Shown: piece by piece, positions 8,168 through 16,813 of the stretch | Numbering within the stretch: the stretch's first letter is position 1 | Layout of the letters: every line of letters starts with the position of its first letter | Assembly: GCF_900996225.1 (NCBI RefSeq) | Contig: NZ_CAAJGL010000090.1 | Coordinates: forward strand, 186,001 to 250,000 | Length of the DNA: 64,000 bases | DNA from: Paraburkholderia sp. BCC1884 | GTDB lineage: Bacteria; Pseudomonadota; Gammaproteobacteria; Burkholderiales; Burkholderiaceae | Direction: 5' to 3' | Translations under genes and position numbers: made by a program | Notes under the pieces: generated by a model | The model's input: only the letters and a program-made list of their open reading frames with translations | What the model was told of the DNA's origin: nothing | The model's database searches: none

Positions 8168-10237
8168 CTATTTTTGCATCAAATCCTGCAGGAATTCCGA
8201 TCCTGGCTTCACTGCGGAAACATGCAGAAGATCGCGGGCGCGGGTGCAGGCGACATACAGCAGCTGACGCTCGGTGTTGTAAATCTCGGTCAACTCGGCA
8301 TCATCTGACGCCATGTCGATGCGGCCTTGAGAAGGGATGATTTCATCGTCACAGGCCATAACTGCTACCACGCGGAATTCCATACCTTTGGCCAAATGCA
8401 TGGTGGTGACGCTGACAAATCCCTCCTCAGTAGCCATATCCTTGCCGAGCACGCGAGCCTTTAGGCCAGAGGCTAAAATGGCGGCCTGCGCCCGCGGGAA
8501 TTCTTCCTTCGAGCGGACGAAGACACCGATTTCATGTGGCAACACTCCGCCCGTGCCCGATTGCTTCAACCATTGCCCAACTGCCTGACTTTCCAGATCG
8601 GGGCCGTCAAAGCTACGGATCACCGGCTCGGGCCCGTTGAAAACAGAAATGGTACCTTTACGGCTTTCTAGGTTGCCGTCCACGTCCGACACTTCCGGAC
8701 CGAGCAGCCGGTCGGCCTGCGAACGAATCTGATGCGAGGTGCGGTAGTTGATATTCAACGTCCGGGAACGTCCGCGCACATCCACGCCCAGTTGCTTCCA
8801 CGAAAATGGCTGCTGAAAGATACGCTGCCCTAGGTCTCCGGCAAAGAACAGCGCATTGGACCTGTCCCTAGCGATTGAAGCTAGGAAGCGCAGTTGTTGC
8901 ACGCCGATGTCCTGAGCTTCATCGACGATGATGTAGTCGAACACCGCATGCTTACGTTTTGGCATGACCTCAACCAGTTTGCCGAACATATCGGCCTTGG
9001 TGATCTTGCCAGTCTGTTGCAATTGCTGCTTCACCTTGGCAAACGCCTGCCAATACAACGCGCGCTGCGCCTCCGGCAGGCGTGTTTTGCGGCCCAGTCG
9101 TTTTGCGTCACGATACGCCTCCCAGCTTTCGAGTTGCCAAGTATCCACCACGTCATCCCATTCGGACAGCAGGAAGGACGCGTTGGCACTCAGCCCATCG
9201 ACGTCCCTGGCAGCTGACTTCAGCAGCGATGAAATCTCCTCTCGGCTAGCGAACGTCGGCTTGCCGAACTCCGCCGAATAAAGCTTTGTCCCAACCGCAT
9301 CCATCGCGACCACGTCGATGCGCTCAGCCAGCTTTGGCGTGTTGTAGGCAAGCCGATACAGGTTCGATCGCAAGACGTTTGCCAAAGTGTCCGAGAAGGT
9401 GGAAAGCAGGACGCGTGCGTCCTCGTCATTGCGGGCCAGTTGCACCGCCCGATGTAAGGCCACCACGGTCTTGCCGGTGCCAGCAGAACCGGAGACACGC
9501 GCCGGACCGCTGTAATCGCGCTCGACCATCTGCCGCTGCGCCGGGTGCAGGAACACCGTCCACTTATCCCACGGATATTCGAGCGCACGCACCAGTTCGT
9601 CCGTGTCAGACATCACGCGGAAACGGCGCTGGGCATCCGGATGCTGGAATGGATCCTCAGTGTTCTCCGTCGGCTTCGCCGCAACAGGTGTGCCGCCTGT
9701 GGCCAGTTCTAACAGAGCCTCTGCTGCCTCGCTAGGCAGGTGAGCCACTAGCTCCAGCAGACTATCTTCATCCGCCGCACGCACGTCCATCAGCCATTCC
9801 AGGGGCACACCGTAAGCCAGCAGTTGCTTGTCGCTGTATTTGCCGAAAAGTGTCGCCGACGCAGGCTTGGCCTGTTCCGCATATTTAGGAACGGATATTT
9901 CCCGTACAAGCTCGCGGATTTCCACCAGTTGCGCCGCACCGGTGGCTGGATGGGTTTCCAGTTTGCGGCGCTCGGCCCACTGATAGGCCCTGTCGTGATG
10001 ATCGACGTAGCACAGCAATAGGCTACCCGCAGTCTTGTGGACAATCAGGCGAATGTCGCGGCTGACCCGCACCGACCAGAAATTGGGATCCCTGACCTTG
10101 TCGAGCTTATGGAAGCTGTGGCCATTGCCCGTCGGATCGACTTGCAGGTCGAAAGCGGTGGTCTTGGCCAGCTTCTGCTCGTCGCCAGTCAGTCGTGCGA
10201 GACTGGCGGTGAATGTGTCGGCGATTCGGAATTCCAT
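8168..10237 (-). CDS. RelE-fold/UvrD-type helicase fusion, third gene of the res-mod operon
   Basis: A 689-residue protein. Residues 1-95 look like a RelE/ParE toxin fold, with short helices, then WSVRVSRDIRLIV and CYVDHHDRAYQWAERR. From about residue 215 there is a superfamily 1 helicase: Walker A GSAGTGKT 250-257, DEAQD 439-443, the motif III-like GDLGQRIF, NYRTSHQIR, TTMHLAKGMEF and the motif VI-like YVACTRARD. It would be a 3'-5' DNA translocase whose RelE-like part may bind or cleave RNA or simply act as an adaptor. Its ATG shares one base with the mod stop (TGATG), indicating translational coupling and a common task with the methylase. A UvrD-like third gene is not part of the textbook two-gene type III system. 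Confidence 0.88.
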   Translation of the reverse strand: MEFRIADTFTASLARLTGDEQKLAKTTAFDLQVDPTGNGHSFHKLDKVRDPNFWSVRVSRDIRLIVHKTAGSLLLCYVDHHDRAYQWAERRKLETHPATGAAQLVEIRELVREISVPKYAEQAKPASATLFGKYSDKQLLAYGVPLEWLMDVRAADEDSLLELVAHLPSEAAEALLELATGGTPVAAKPTENTEDPFQHPDAQRRFRVMSDTDELVRALEYPWDKWTVFLHPAQRQMVERDYSGPARVSGSAGTGKTVVALHRAVQLARNDEDARVLLSTFSDTLANVLRSNLYRLAYNTPKLAERIDVVAMDAVGTKLYSAEFGKPTFASREEISSLLKSAARDVDGLSANASFLLSEWDDVVDTWQLESWEAYRDAKRLGRKTRLPEAQRALYWQAFAKVKQQLQQTGKITKADMFGKLVEVMPKRKHAVFDYIIVDEAQDIGVQQLRFLASIARDRSNALFFAGDLGQRIFQQPFSWKQLGVDVRGRSRTLNINYRTSHQIRSQADRLLGPEVSDVDGNLESRKGTISVFNGPEPVIRSFDGPDLESQAVGQWLKQSGTGGVLPHEIGVFVRSKEEFPRAQAAILASGLKARVLGKDMATEEGFVSVTTMHLAKGMEFRVVAVMACDDEIIPSQGRIDMASDDAELTEIYNTERQLLYVACTRARDLLHVSAVKPGSEFLQDLMQK

Positions 10238-13113
10238 CAGTTTTTACCCACTTTAAAAACTTTCATCACCTCATCCCCCAAGTGGTTGATAACCTTAACC
10301 GCGAAGCGGCCAGTGGTGGGTTTGGGGAAGGGGCGTGAGACATCGCTGTTGAGAGTAGCCCACGCGTCCGGATCGATTTCGGCTTTGAGGGTAGTCTTCA
10401 GAGCCTTGTACGGATCGTTCGCGCCGAGGAAGTACGCGTGTCGGACAAAGAAGGATTCCTCGTTATAGTCGGTATCGAGAAACCAGCAGGCGATGTCGTC
10501 AGGATCGTCGCTGCGCACTTCTCCGGTGCTCGGGTCAAATACATCAACCCCTCGGATCTTCACCACCAGCTCCTCGCCGGCAGGTACTTCGATAATGTCG
10601 CGTTTGCCATCGTACCTCCGGATACTGTTGCCATTCGTGTCAAGAACGTCCACGTCCGGTTCACCGAAGATCACGAATAAATTGCCCTTGCCGGTGTTCT
10701 TCAGGTCTTCTGCCATGTGCAGGTCTGCATTCATCCGCGCTTTCAGCACGTTGATGCGGCCGAGCTTGCTGAATTCGCTGGCCGGTGCGTCGTAGTTGAA
10801 GGCGCAGGCGATCAGTACATCGAACCCGGCGTCGCCTGCTTCACGCGCGGCGTCCACGAGGTCCGCACGGGACACCGTGCCGAATTCCGGGCCGACGAAG
10901 ATGCCGGCGCGTTTAGAATTGTCGCCTTCCATATATGTGCCGACGGCCACCACATAGCCTTCGCCCGGCCACGGTTCCAGCGCGGAGAACTCGACCTTGT
11001 CGTCCTTGTTCTTCTGCTGCACTCCCGCCGTCTTGAGGTTGGACAAGATCATCGACGTAAAATCCTGCCCGTAATCGGCACGATCTTCGGCCGCGCCGTC
11101 GATCAGTTCGTCGGCTTCATCAACGCCGAGCACCCGGTGCGGGCTGAGCGATTCCACAGTGAACGGGCCGGCCACGCGCACGCGTTTTCGGTCCTCATAC
11201 GGTCTGTCGTAGAGGAATTCGAATTCGGCCTTCGCTGTAATGGAAGCGTCAATCTCCTTCTGCCTGGCGAGGCGCTGCTGCCACCAGTCAGCGTGCAGCT
11301 TCCTAGCCGCCTCGCTCCACTTGGCATCGACTTCGCGGGGAATTTCCCATTCCTGCCAGTTTTTCTTCAGCGCCTTGTTCAACTGTTCGCGCAGAGGCTC
11401 GAGCGTTTGTTGGCACTTCTCCCAGATGACGTCAACCTCGGCGTTGTTGGCAATCGACTTCAACGTGATATGCGGCACGCGTTCGCAAACGAAGCCGTGG
11501 GCGACGTTGCCGTACACCGGTTGCGAGGACGGTACGCTGCGGCTGATCTCGGCTTCCTTTAACTGGCCTTCCCGGCTATCAGCGAGCAGGTAGAACGGGT
11601 ACCGTGCACCCATGATGCGGGCACGAGCCAGTGCCAGCGCCACGCGCGAGGTGTCGATGGTGATCCAGCGGCGACCCCACTGTTCGGCAACATAAGCAGT
11701 GGTGCCCGATCCACAGGTCGGGTCGAGCACGAGATCTCCGGGATCGGTAGACATCAAGACGCAACGTTGAATGACACTTGCCCCGGTCTGAACCACGTAA
11801 GTTTTGTCCCGCCCGGCTCCAGCGATCAGATCATCCCAAAAATCTGTAACGGCCTGTCCCGGAGCATCATCGAGATATTTCTTCAACCTTACATTGGATC
11901 CCGAACGTGCTACTCGACACGCCTTTACGAGTCGGTCCATGCCTTTCAGCGTCGTCGTCCACCCGCGCCCCTTGGATGGACGAAACTCTTGGCCTCGAAA
12001 TGGAAAGGCATAGCCCATGGCCGATGTATCCGATGTGTCTCGCCCTTGCCGTTGGCTCGTGAGCGTAATCAACTGCATTGCACGTCCAGATAAATTACGA
12101 GACTCTGCTTCCGCCTCAGTCACCCAGCGATCCACGTCATACTCAACCAGTCCGTAATCATCATCGCGTCTGCCACCTTGAGCCTGATAAACAGAGCGAA
12201 ACTTTAGAGACTCTTTTCGCTTTGCGAACCAGCAGACATAGTCCGTTATGCCCGGCAAAAATTCGCTGGTGGCGCCGCCTGATTTTTTTATCTGAATCTG
12301 AGCAACGAAATTTTCATCTCCAAACACCTCGTCCATTACCGCCCGTACTCGGTGTACGTTCTCATCCCCAATTTGTACGAAGACCGATCCCGATTCAGCC
12401 AGCAGATCTCGCGCTACCGTCAGTCGATCGCGCAGATAGGTCAGATACGAATGAATGCCATCCCGCCACGTATCCCGAAACGCCTTGACTTGCTCCGGCT
12501 CCCGCGTGATGTGCGCAGCATTGCCATCCTTCACGTCGCGGCTGGTCGTTGACCACTGGAAATTGCTGTTAAATTTGATGCCGTACGGAGGATCGAAGTA
12601 GATGCACTGCACTTTGCCGCGCAGTCCTTCACGCTCGGCCAGCGACGCCATCACCTGCAAGCTGTCGCCAAGAATCATCCGGTTCTGCCAATGGCCTTCG
12701 TGCTGGTAGAAATCGGTCCTGTCCGCGCCTTCCGGCAGCCCGTTGAAGTCGCCGAACAAATCGCCCATCGCCGATGGCGCGGCTGCTTCGCTGACCCGGC
12801 GCAGGTCGTCGATCAGCACCTTGGGCTTTACCTTTTCCTGAATGTAGAGCGGCGGCGCGTTGACCACCAAGTCGGACCAGTCCTGCTGATCCTTCCCACG
12901 CCAGACAAACTGGGGGTCGAGGTCACGATTGCGCTGCGCCTTTTCGTCGTCCAGTCCTTTGCCACCGCGCGGGTACGCCACCTTCACTGGCGCTTGCTCG
13001 TGGTGCTGCATCACCGACTGATGCTCCACGGTAGGAATATTCTTACGCTTAGCCTCGTTGTGAACGAGATCTTCGATTACTTTGGAGGCTTGCGTGGCAA
13101 GTTTCTTGGCCAT
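10237..13113 (-). CDS. mod: Type III-like adenine-specific DNA methyltransferase (Mod)
   Basis: A 958-residue beta-class N6-adenine methylase. The catalytic DPPY is at 174-177 and the AdoMet-binding DPTCGSGTT at 464-472, the beta-class order. The long stretch between them should contain the target-recognition region, and about 450 further residues follow, making it longer than classical Mod subunits (about 600-700). It would mark the recognition site and give Res its specificity. Order in the operon is res, mod, helicase, with 117 bases between res and mod and a one-base overlap with the helicase gene. The C-terminal extension has alternating strands and helices but no motif I can name. Function is confident; recognition sequence unknown. 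Confidence 0.92.
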   Translation of the reverse strand: MAKKLATQASKVIEDLVHNEAKRKNIPTVEHQSVMQHHEQAPVKVAYPRGGKGLDDEKAQRNRDLDPQFVWRGKDQQDWSDLVVNAPPLYIQEKVKPKVLIDDLRRVSEAAAPSAMGDLFGDFNGLPEGADRTDFYQHEGHWQNRMILGDSLQVMASLAEREGLRGKVQCIYFDPPYGIKFNSNFQWSTTSRDVKDGNAAHITREPEQVKAFRDTWRDGIHSYLTYLRDRLTVARDLLAESGSVFVQIGDENVHRVRAVMDEVFGDENFVAQIQIKKSGGATSEFLPGITDYVCWFAKRKESLKFRSVYQAQGGRRDDDYGLVEYDVDRWVTEAEAESRNLSGRAMQLITLTSQRQGRDTSDTSAMGYAFPFRGQEFRPSKGRGWTTTLKGMDRLVKACRVARSGSNVRLKKYLDDAPGQAVTDFWDDLIAGAGRDKTYVVQTGASVIQRCVLMSTDPGDLVLDPTCGSGTTAYVAEQWGRRWITIDTSRVALALARARIMGARYPFYLLADSREGQLKEAEISRSVPSSQPVYGNVAHGFVCERVPHITLKSIANNAEVDVIWEKCQQTLEPLREQLNKALKKNWQEWEIPREVDAKWSEAARKLHADWWQQRLARQKEIDASITAKAEFEFLYDRPYEDRKRVRVAGPFTVESLSPHRVLGVDEADELIDGAAEDRADYGQDFTSMILSNLKTAGVQQKNKDDKVEFSALEPWPGEGYVVAVGTYMEGDNSKRAGIFVGPEFGTVSRADLVDAAREAGDAGFDVLIACAFNYDAPASEFSKLGRINVLKARMNADLHMAEDLKNTGKGNLFVIFGEPDVDVLDTNGNSIRRYDGKRDIIEVPAGEELVVKIRGVDVFDPSTGEVRSDDPDDIACWFLDTDYNEESFFVRHAYFLGANDPYKALKTTLKAEIDPDAWATLNSDVSRPFPKPTTGRFAVKVINHLGDEVMKVFKVGKN

Positions 13114-13230
13114 GTGTATGTTGCTCAGTTGTCCAGCGCGTCGCGCTTCTTCAGAGATGTTTGGTCGGCGGCTACGAGGCGACGTTCCACCTTGCTGATG
13201 TCTTCGGCTGCCGACAGGTTTTCGTGGGGG

Positions 13231-16200
13231 CTACGACTCGACAGCGGCTTCGGTTGCTGCAAGCAGCATCCTCTCGAACTCCACTTGTACCTTGTCGGCG
13301 AAGTCTTCCTGCATTTCATACACGTCGCCAAATTCGGTGAAAGCCCAGCGGCCATGCGAACCGAGGTGGTTCACGCCGGGAATCCAATAGGTGTCCATCG
13401 TGGATTTCTTCTCTTTCGCATCTTCGCGCCGATAGCCCTTGATCTCCACGACCAGATTGAGCGGATCGTCTGGGCCGTGCCCGTCATCGACCTTGACGAC
13501 GAAGTCCGGGATGTAGATCCGGTTTTGCGAGCCAAAGCGGTAAGGAACTTCGAGACCCAAGTTGTGGTTCTTGGTATAGGCGATCACCTTAGGGTGCGAT
13601 TCGGCCACGCGGCAAAACTCGGCTTCCCACCCGCTGTCCAGGATCACCCAGTTGATCTGGTTCTTAGGCGGCGGGCCAAGGGTCTCCCAACGGGTATCAC
13701 GTGAGGTGTTGAAGCGCACATGCGCGGTGCTGCCGGTCGGGTTAAACGGGTCGAGGATGGCCTTGACCTGGCGACCTTTGGCCAGCTCTCGGGTTGTGAT
13801 GCCCTTGGTGATCCGTTCGCAAGCCATGTCTGCCAGCTCGCGATACATCAGTTGTGCCGGATAGGTACCACCTTTGCATTCCAGACAGGTATCCAGCCAT
13901 TGGCGAGTGATGCGCTTGAGCTGGCCAAACAGGTTGATCGGCGCATCCTGCCCGGGTTCGCGCCAGTGCTGGAATAACAGGTGTTTGGTCAGCTCCATCA
14001 GCAGCGTGGACTGACGCACGTCGCCAAGGTGCTTAAGGTTCAAGTCCACTGCTTCGCCAATGATACCCGCGTTCCTCGTCTCCGAAGGCCCGACCAAATC
14101 GGGCGTCAGGGACAAGGTGTGATCATCGTTAAATTCCGCTTCCAATTGGTCTTCCGGCAGCTCGACGCGGTAACCCTGCACGCGCGGGAATTCGATTTCC
14201 AGCGCGTCGCGTTCCGGTCGCAGTGCCTTGACCACGATGGTTTCGCGCGGTCTAGGCGGCGGCGGGATCACGGGCTTGGCAGTGAAATCGAATGGGATGC
14301 CGAACACGTCGGCGTATTCGACGTCAAACAGGCCATGTTCGTTCAACTCATAGGACTGGCGGCGCAGCGCACGACCAATCACCTGCTCGCACAGCAACTG
14401 GGTACCGAAGGCTCGCACGCCGAGAATGTGGGTAACGGTATTGGTATCCCAGCCTTCGGTGAGCATGGACACCGATACCACGCAGCGGATGGATTCGCCG
14501 AGGCGACCTTCCTTACCGACGGTGTTCATCACTTCGCGCAGCAAGTCCTGGTCAGTGATGGCCTCGGCGCGTGTACGATCACCGGTGCGCTCGATGATCT
14601 CTCGGCGGAATCGCTCGATTTCATCGCTGGCCATGCCACGGAAGTTGTCGTCCAGTGCTTCCCCGGATTCGAGTTGCTCGCTGTCGATCAGCAAGGTGTT
14701 CGGGCGGCCGAACGGATTGCCGTGTTCATCGAAGTTACGAAACAGTTCCAGACGGCCGGCGTGATAACTTGCGCTACCGTCGGCGTTCTGGCGCTCGAAG
14801 CCGGCAATGTAGTCGAACACCAGCTTCGATGTGGCGGTGTTGTTACACACCACAATGAAGCACGGTGGCACCCTGATGCCAGCCTGTTTCCAGGCTTCAT
14901 AGGTCTTGACGTAGTGGCCATACAGCGCTTCAAGCGCGGTCTGCAGTTCCACGGGGATGGCGTGTGGATCGAGCTGGGCGTTCTTGCCGCGGCCCTTCTT
15001 CGGCATCTCCTTGCCGATGTGCTTCCACAACTCACGGTAGATGGGCATGTCTGCGCCGGGGATATTGTCGGCCACCGGCACGCGCGGCAACTTGACGATG
15101 CCGCATTCGATGGCGTCCATCAGCGAGAAATCGCTCATCGTCCAAGGAAACAGCGTGCCTTCGGCATAGCCGGAGCCCGCAAGGAAGAACGGCGTGGCCG
15201 AGAGGTCGATCACCTGTTGCAGGCCCAGCTTGCGGTTTACCGCTTCCAAGCCGGAAATCCACAGCCGCGCCGCTTTGTTGTTTTCCTCGGCCTCGGCCTT
15301 GTCCTCGGTAGCGATGTCTTCGTCACTCTCATTTGCTGGCTTTTCGCGGTAGCAGTGGTGGGCCTCGTCATTGATGGCGAGGATGCTTTTCATCCCCATC
15401 AGATCGGGCATGACGCGTTGGAGCATCTGGCCTTCCGTTTCCTGGGTGTCCAGCTCCACGCCGGTACGGCCCTGCAGCAAGCGACGACCACCCTTGGACA
15501 GTTCTACGCGTTCGCGCAACTTGAAAGCATGGTAGTTAGTGATGACTATCTTGGCTCTATCCAGATCGGGCAGCATGTCTCGCGGCACGAGCTCGCGGCT
15601 GGCGTAGTAGCTGTCCGGGTCGTTGGGCAGCAGCACGCGCAGACGATCGCGGATGGTCAAGCCCGGCGCAACAAGCAGAAAGCCGCGCGTGAATTTTCTG
15701 CTCTGCGGATGGCGTACAGCATTCACGGTTTGCCACGCAATCAGCATCGCCATCACCGTCGTTTTGCCTGTGCCGGTGGCCAGCTTCAATGCCAATCGCA
15801 TCAGGCCAGGGTTGGCGTTGAGGTTGGCTTTCTTCAGATGGTCGAGGAAGCGTTCGCCGCTTTTGCCTGTTGGCGCGACTTCGGTCAGCCAGATCGCGGT
15901 TTCGGCCGCCTCGACCTGGCAGAAGAAGGGGCGCACACTGGCAAACTCGTGGTTACGCCAGTGCTCCAACAGGCGGGCCGTTTCAGGCGTCACCTTCCAT
16001 TGCGATGGCGGCAGCTTTCGCCATGCATCTACCTCTTGGCGGACAGAGTTAATGACGGCAGTATGGTCGTATGCCTGTTCGCTGGTGGACAGGCCCTTGC
16101 CTTCGTCAAAGAGTAAGCTGGTTTGAGTGCCCTTGGCCTTGCGTGGCTTCGGGATCGGGGTGATGAAGTCCGCACGGCGGCGGCTTTCGATGACCCTCTG

Positions 16201-16293
16201 AGTTGGCTGGCCGGTGGCATCCAGTTCCCAGTGCAGGGCCGGATACTTGTACGGGGAGTTGAGAATGGGTCCGTCAAAGAACTGGTCGCTCAT
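13231..16293 (-). CDS. res: Type III-like restriction endonuclease subunit (Res), DEAD-type helicase-nuclease
   Basis: A 1020-residue helicase-nuclease. Walker A ATGTGKT lies at 172-178, DEAH at 309-312 and helicase motif VI QVIGRALRR near residue 640. A C-terminal PD-(D/E)xK nuclease has IPDF with D930 and E950-I-K952. Together with Mod it would cut unmodified DNA after ATP-driven movement. It is the first gene of the operon and divergent from the WYL regulator. A minus-strand intrinsic terminator-like hairpin sits just upstream (16316-16337). All catalytic motifs are intact. ATG at 16293; a long antisense frame over this gene is a GC-rich shadow. Confidence 0.93.
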   Translation of the reverse strand: MSDQFFDGPILNSPYKYPALHWELDATGQPTQRVIESRRRADFITPIPKPRKAKGTQTSLLFDEGKGLSTSEQAYDHTAVINSVRQEVDAWRKLPPSQWKVTPETARLLEHWRNHEFASVRPFFCQVEAAETAIWLTEVAPTGKSGERFLDHLKKANLNANPGLMRLALKLATGTGKTTVMAMLIAWQTVNAVRHPQSRKFTRGFLLVAPGLTIRDRLRVLLPNDPDSYYASRELVPRDMLPDLDRAKIVITNYHAFKLRERVELSKGGRRLLQGRTGVELDTQETEGQMLQRVMPDLMGMKSILAINDEAHHCYREKPANESDEDIATEDKAEAEENNKAARLWISGLEAVNRKLGLQQVIDLSATPFFLAGSGYAEGTLFPWTMSDFSLMDAIECGIVKLPRVPVADNIPGADMPIYRELWKHIGKEMPKKGRGKNAQLDPHAIPVELQTALEALYGHYVKTYEAWKQAGIRVPPCFIVVCNNTATSKLVFDYIAGFERQNADGSASYHAGRLELFRNFDEHGNPFGRPNTLLIDSEQLESGEALDDNFRGMASDEIERFRREIIERTGDRTRAEAITDQDLLREVMNTVGKEGRLGESIRCVVSVSMLTEGWDTNTVTHILGVRAFGTQLLCEQVIGRALRRQSYELNEHGLFDVEYADVFGIPFDFTAKPVIPPPPRPRETIVVKALRPERDALEIEFPRVQGYRVELPEDQLEAEFNDDHTLSLTPDLVGPSETRNAGIIGEAVDLNLKHLGDVRQSTLLMELTKHLLFQHWREPGQDAPINLFGQLKRITRQWLDTCLECKGGTYPAQLMYRELADMACERITKGITTRELAKGRQVKAILDPFNPTGSTAHVRFNTSRDTRWETLGPPPKNQINWVILDSGWEAEFCRVAESHPKVIAYTKNHNLGLEVPYRFGSQNRIYIPDFVVKVDDGHGPDDPLNLVVEIKGYRREDAKEKKSTMDTYWIPGVNHLGSHGRWAFTEFGDVYEMQEDFADKVQVEFERMLLAATEAAVES

Positions 16294-16315
16294 TTTTTGA
16301 TAACCTGATCCAGCA

Positions 16316-16337
16316 CAAAAAGCCCTTCTCTAGGGCT
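16316..16337 (-). terminator. Terminator/attenuator-like hairpin upstream of res
   Basis: On the minus strand AGCCCT-AGAGA-AGGGCT is followed at once by five T's: a 6-bp stem, a 5-base loop and a T-run. It ends about 22 bases before the res ATG. There is no minus-strand gene further upstream to terminate, so it may attenuate res transcription or insulate it. Confidence 0.45.
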
Positions 16338-16582
16338 AGGATCGCCAATTGTAAATGTATCGGTGACTCAGTCTTATTTTTTCCATTGAAGTGATCTAAC
16401 AATGTACGTCCGGGCCGGCGGGGCTCCGTAAGGCCCTGCATCGAATCGCGCGGTATACGGCGGCGATCCGCATTGACGGGAACTGCTGAGTCTTCGTGCG
16501 CCCATGGTCGTCCGTGGCGCGGGCGTACACGTTCGGAACGTCGAGGTCGGGCGGATAGCCTTCATCGCCAGTAGACTCGGCC

Positions 16583-16785
16583 TCAGGGTTTGGAACCGGA
16601 AGTGATCTGTCGTCGCAATGACAGCCTCGTGCAGGGCCACCAGATATCTCATGCACGCGAGCCCGGCGATTCGTGCAGGGCATGCGGTGTGGTCATCGCA
16701 GCGTCGGCGGAGGCAATTTGCAGAAGTCGCATAGCGGGTGGCCTGGTCAGCTGTTCGGTTCCAAACCCCTCTTCATTGGTGGAGG
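16583..16785. repeat. Composite intergenic repeat, copy A
   Basis: Two blocks, 16583-16627 and 16734-16785, each roughly 80 percent identical by eye to blocks at 20105-20150 and 20241-20290, in the same order and orientation with a similar gap. The first block holds GGTTTGGAACCGGAAG, the second GTTCGGTTCCAAACCCCTC. It is not a recognised insertion sequence. The repeat fills much of the intergenic space between res and the WYL gene, so it could carry promoter or small-RNA sequence. Confidence 0.5.
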
Positions 16786-16813
16786 TCTGCCTTGGGCCAC
16801 CAAAACGTCGAAC

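Noticed and set aside
10717..13704. 281- and 337-residue plus-strand frames over mod and the start of the res end
   Set aside because: Antisense shadows of mod and res; no motifs or ribosome sites.
13981..16116. 711-residue open frame on the plus strand
   Set aside because: It is antisense to res, whose helicase and nuclease motifs are intact; the frame is open only because of GC-rich codon bias.
16673..16813. N-terminal extension of the WYL regulator
   Set aside because: It is encoded by the intergenic repeat and is not protein-like; ATG 16814 precedes the conserved part.
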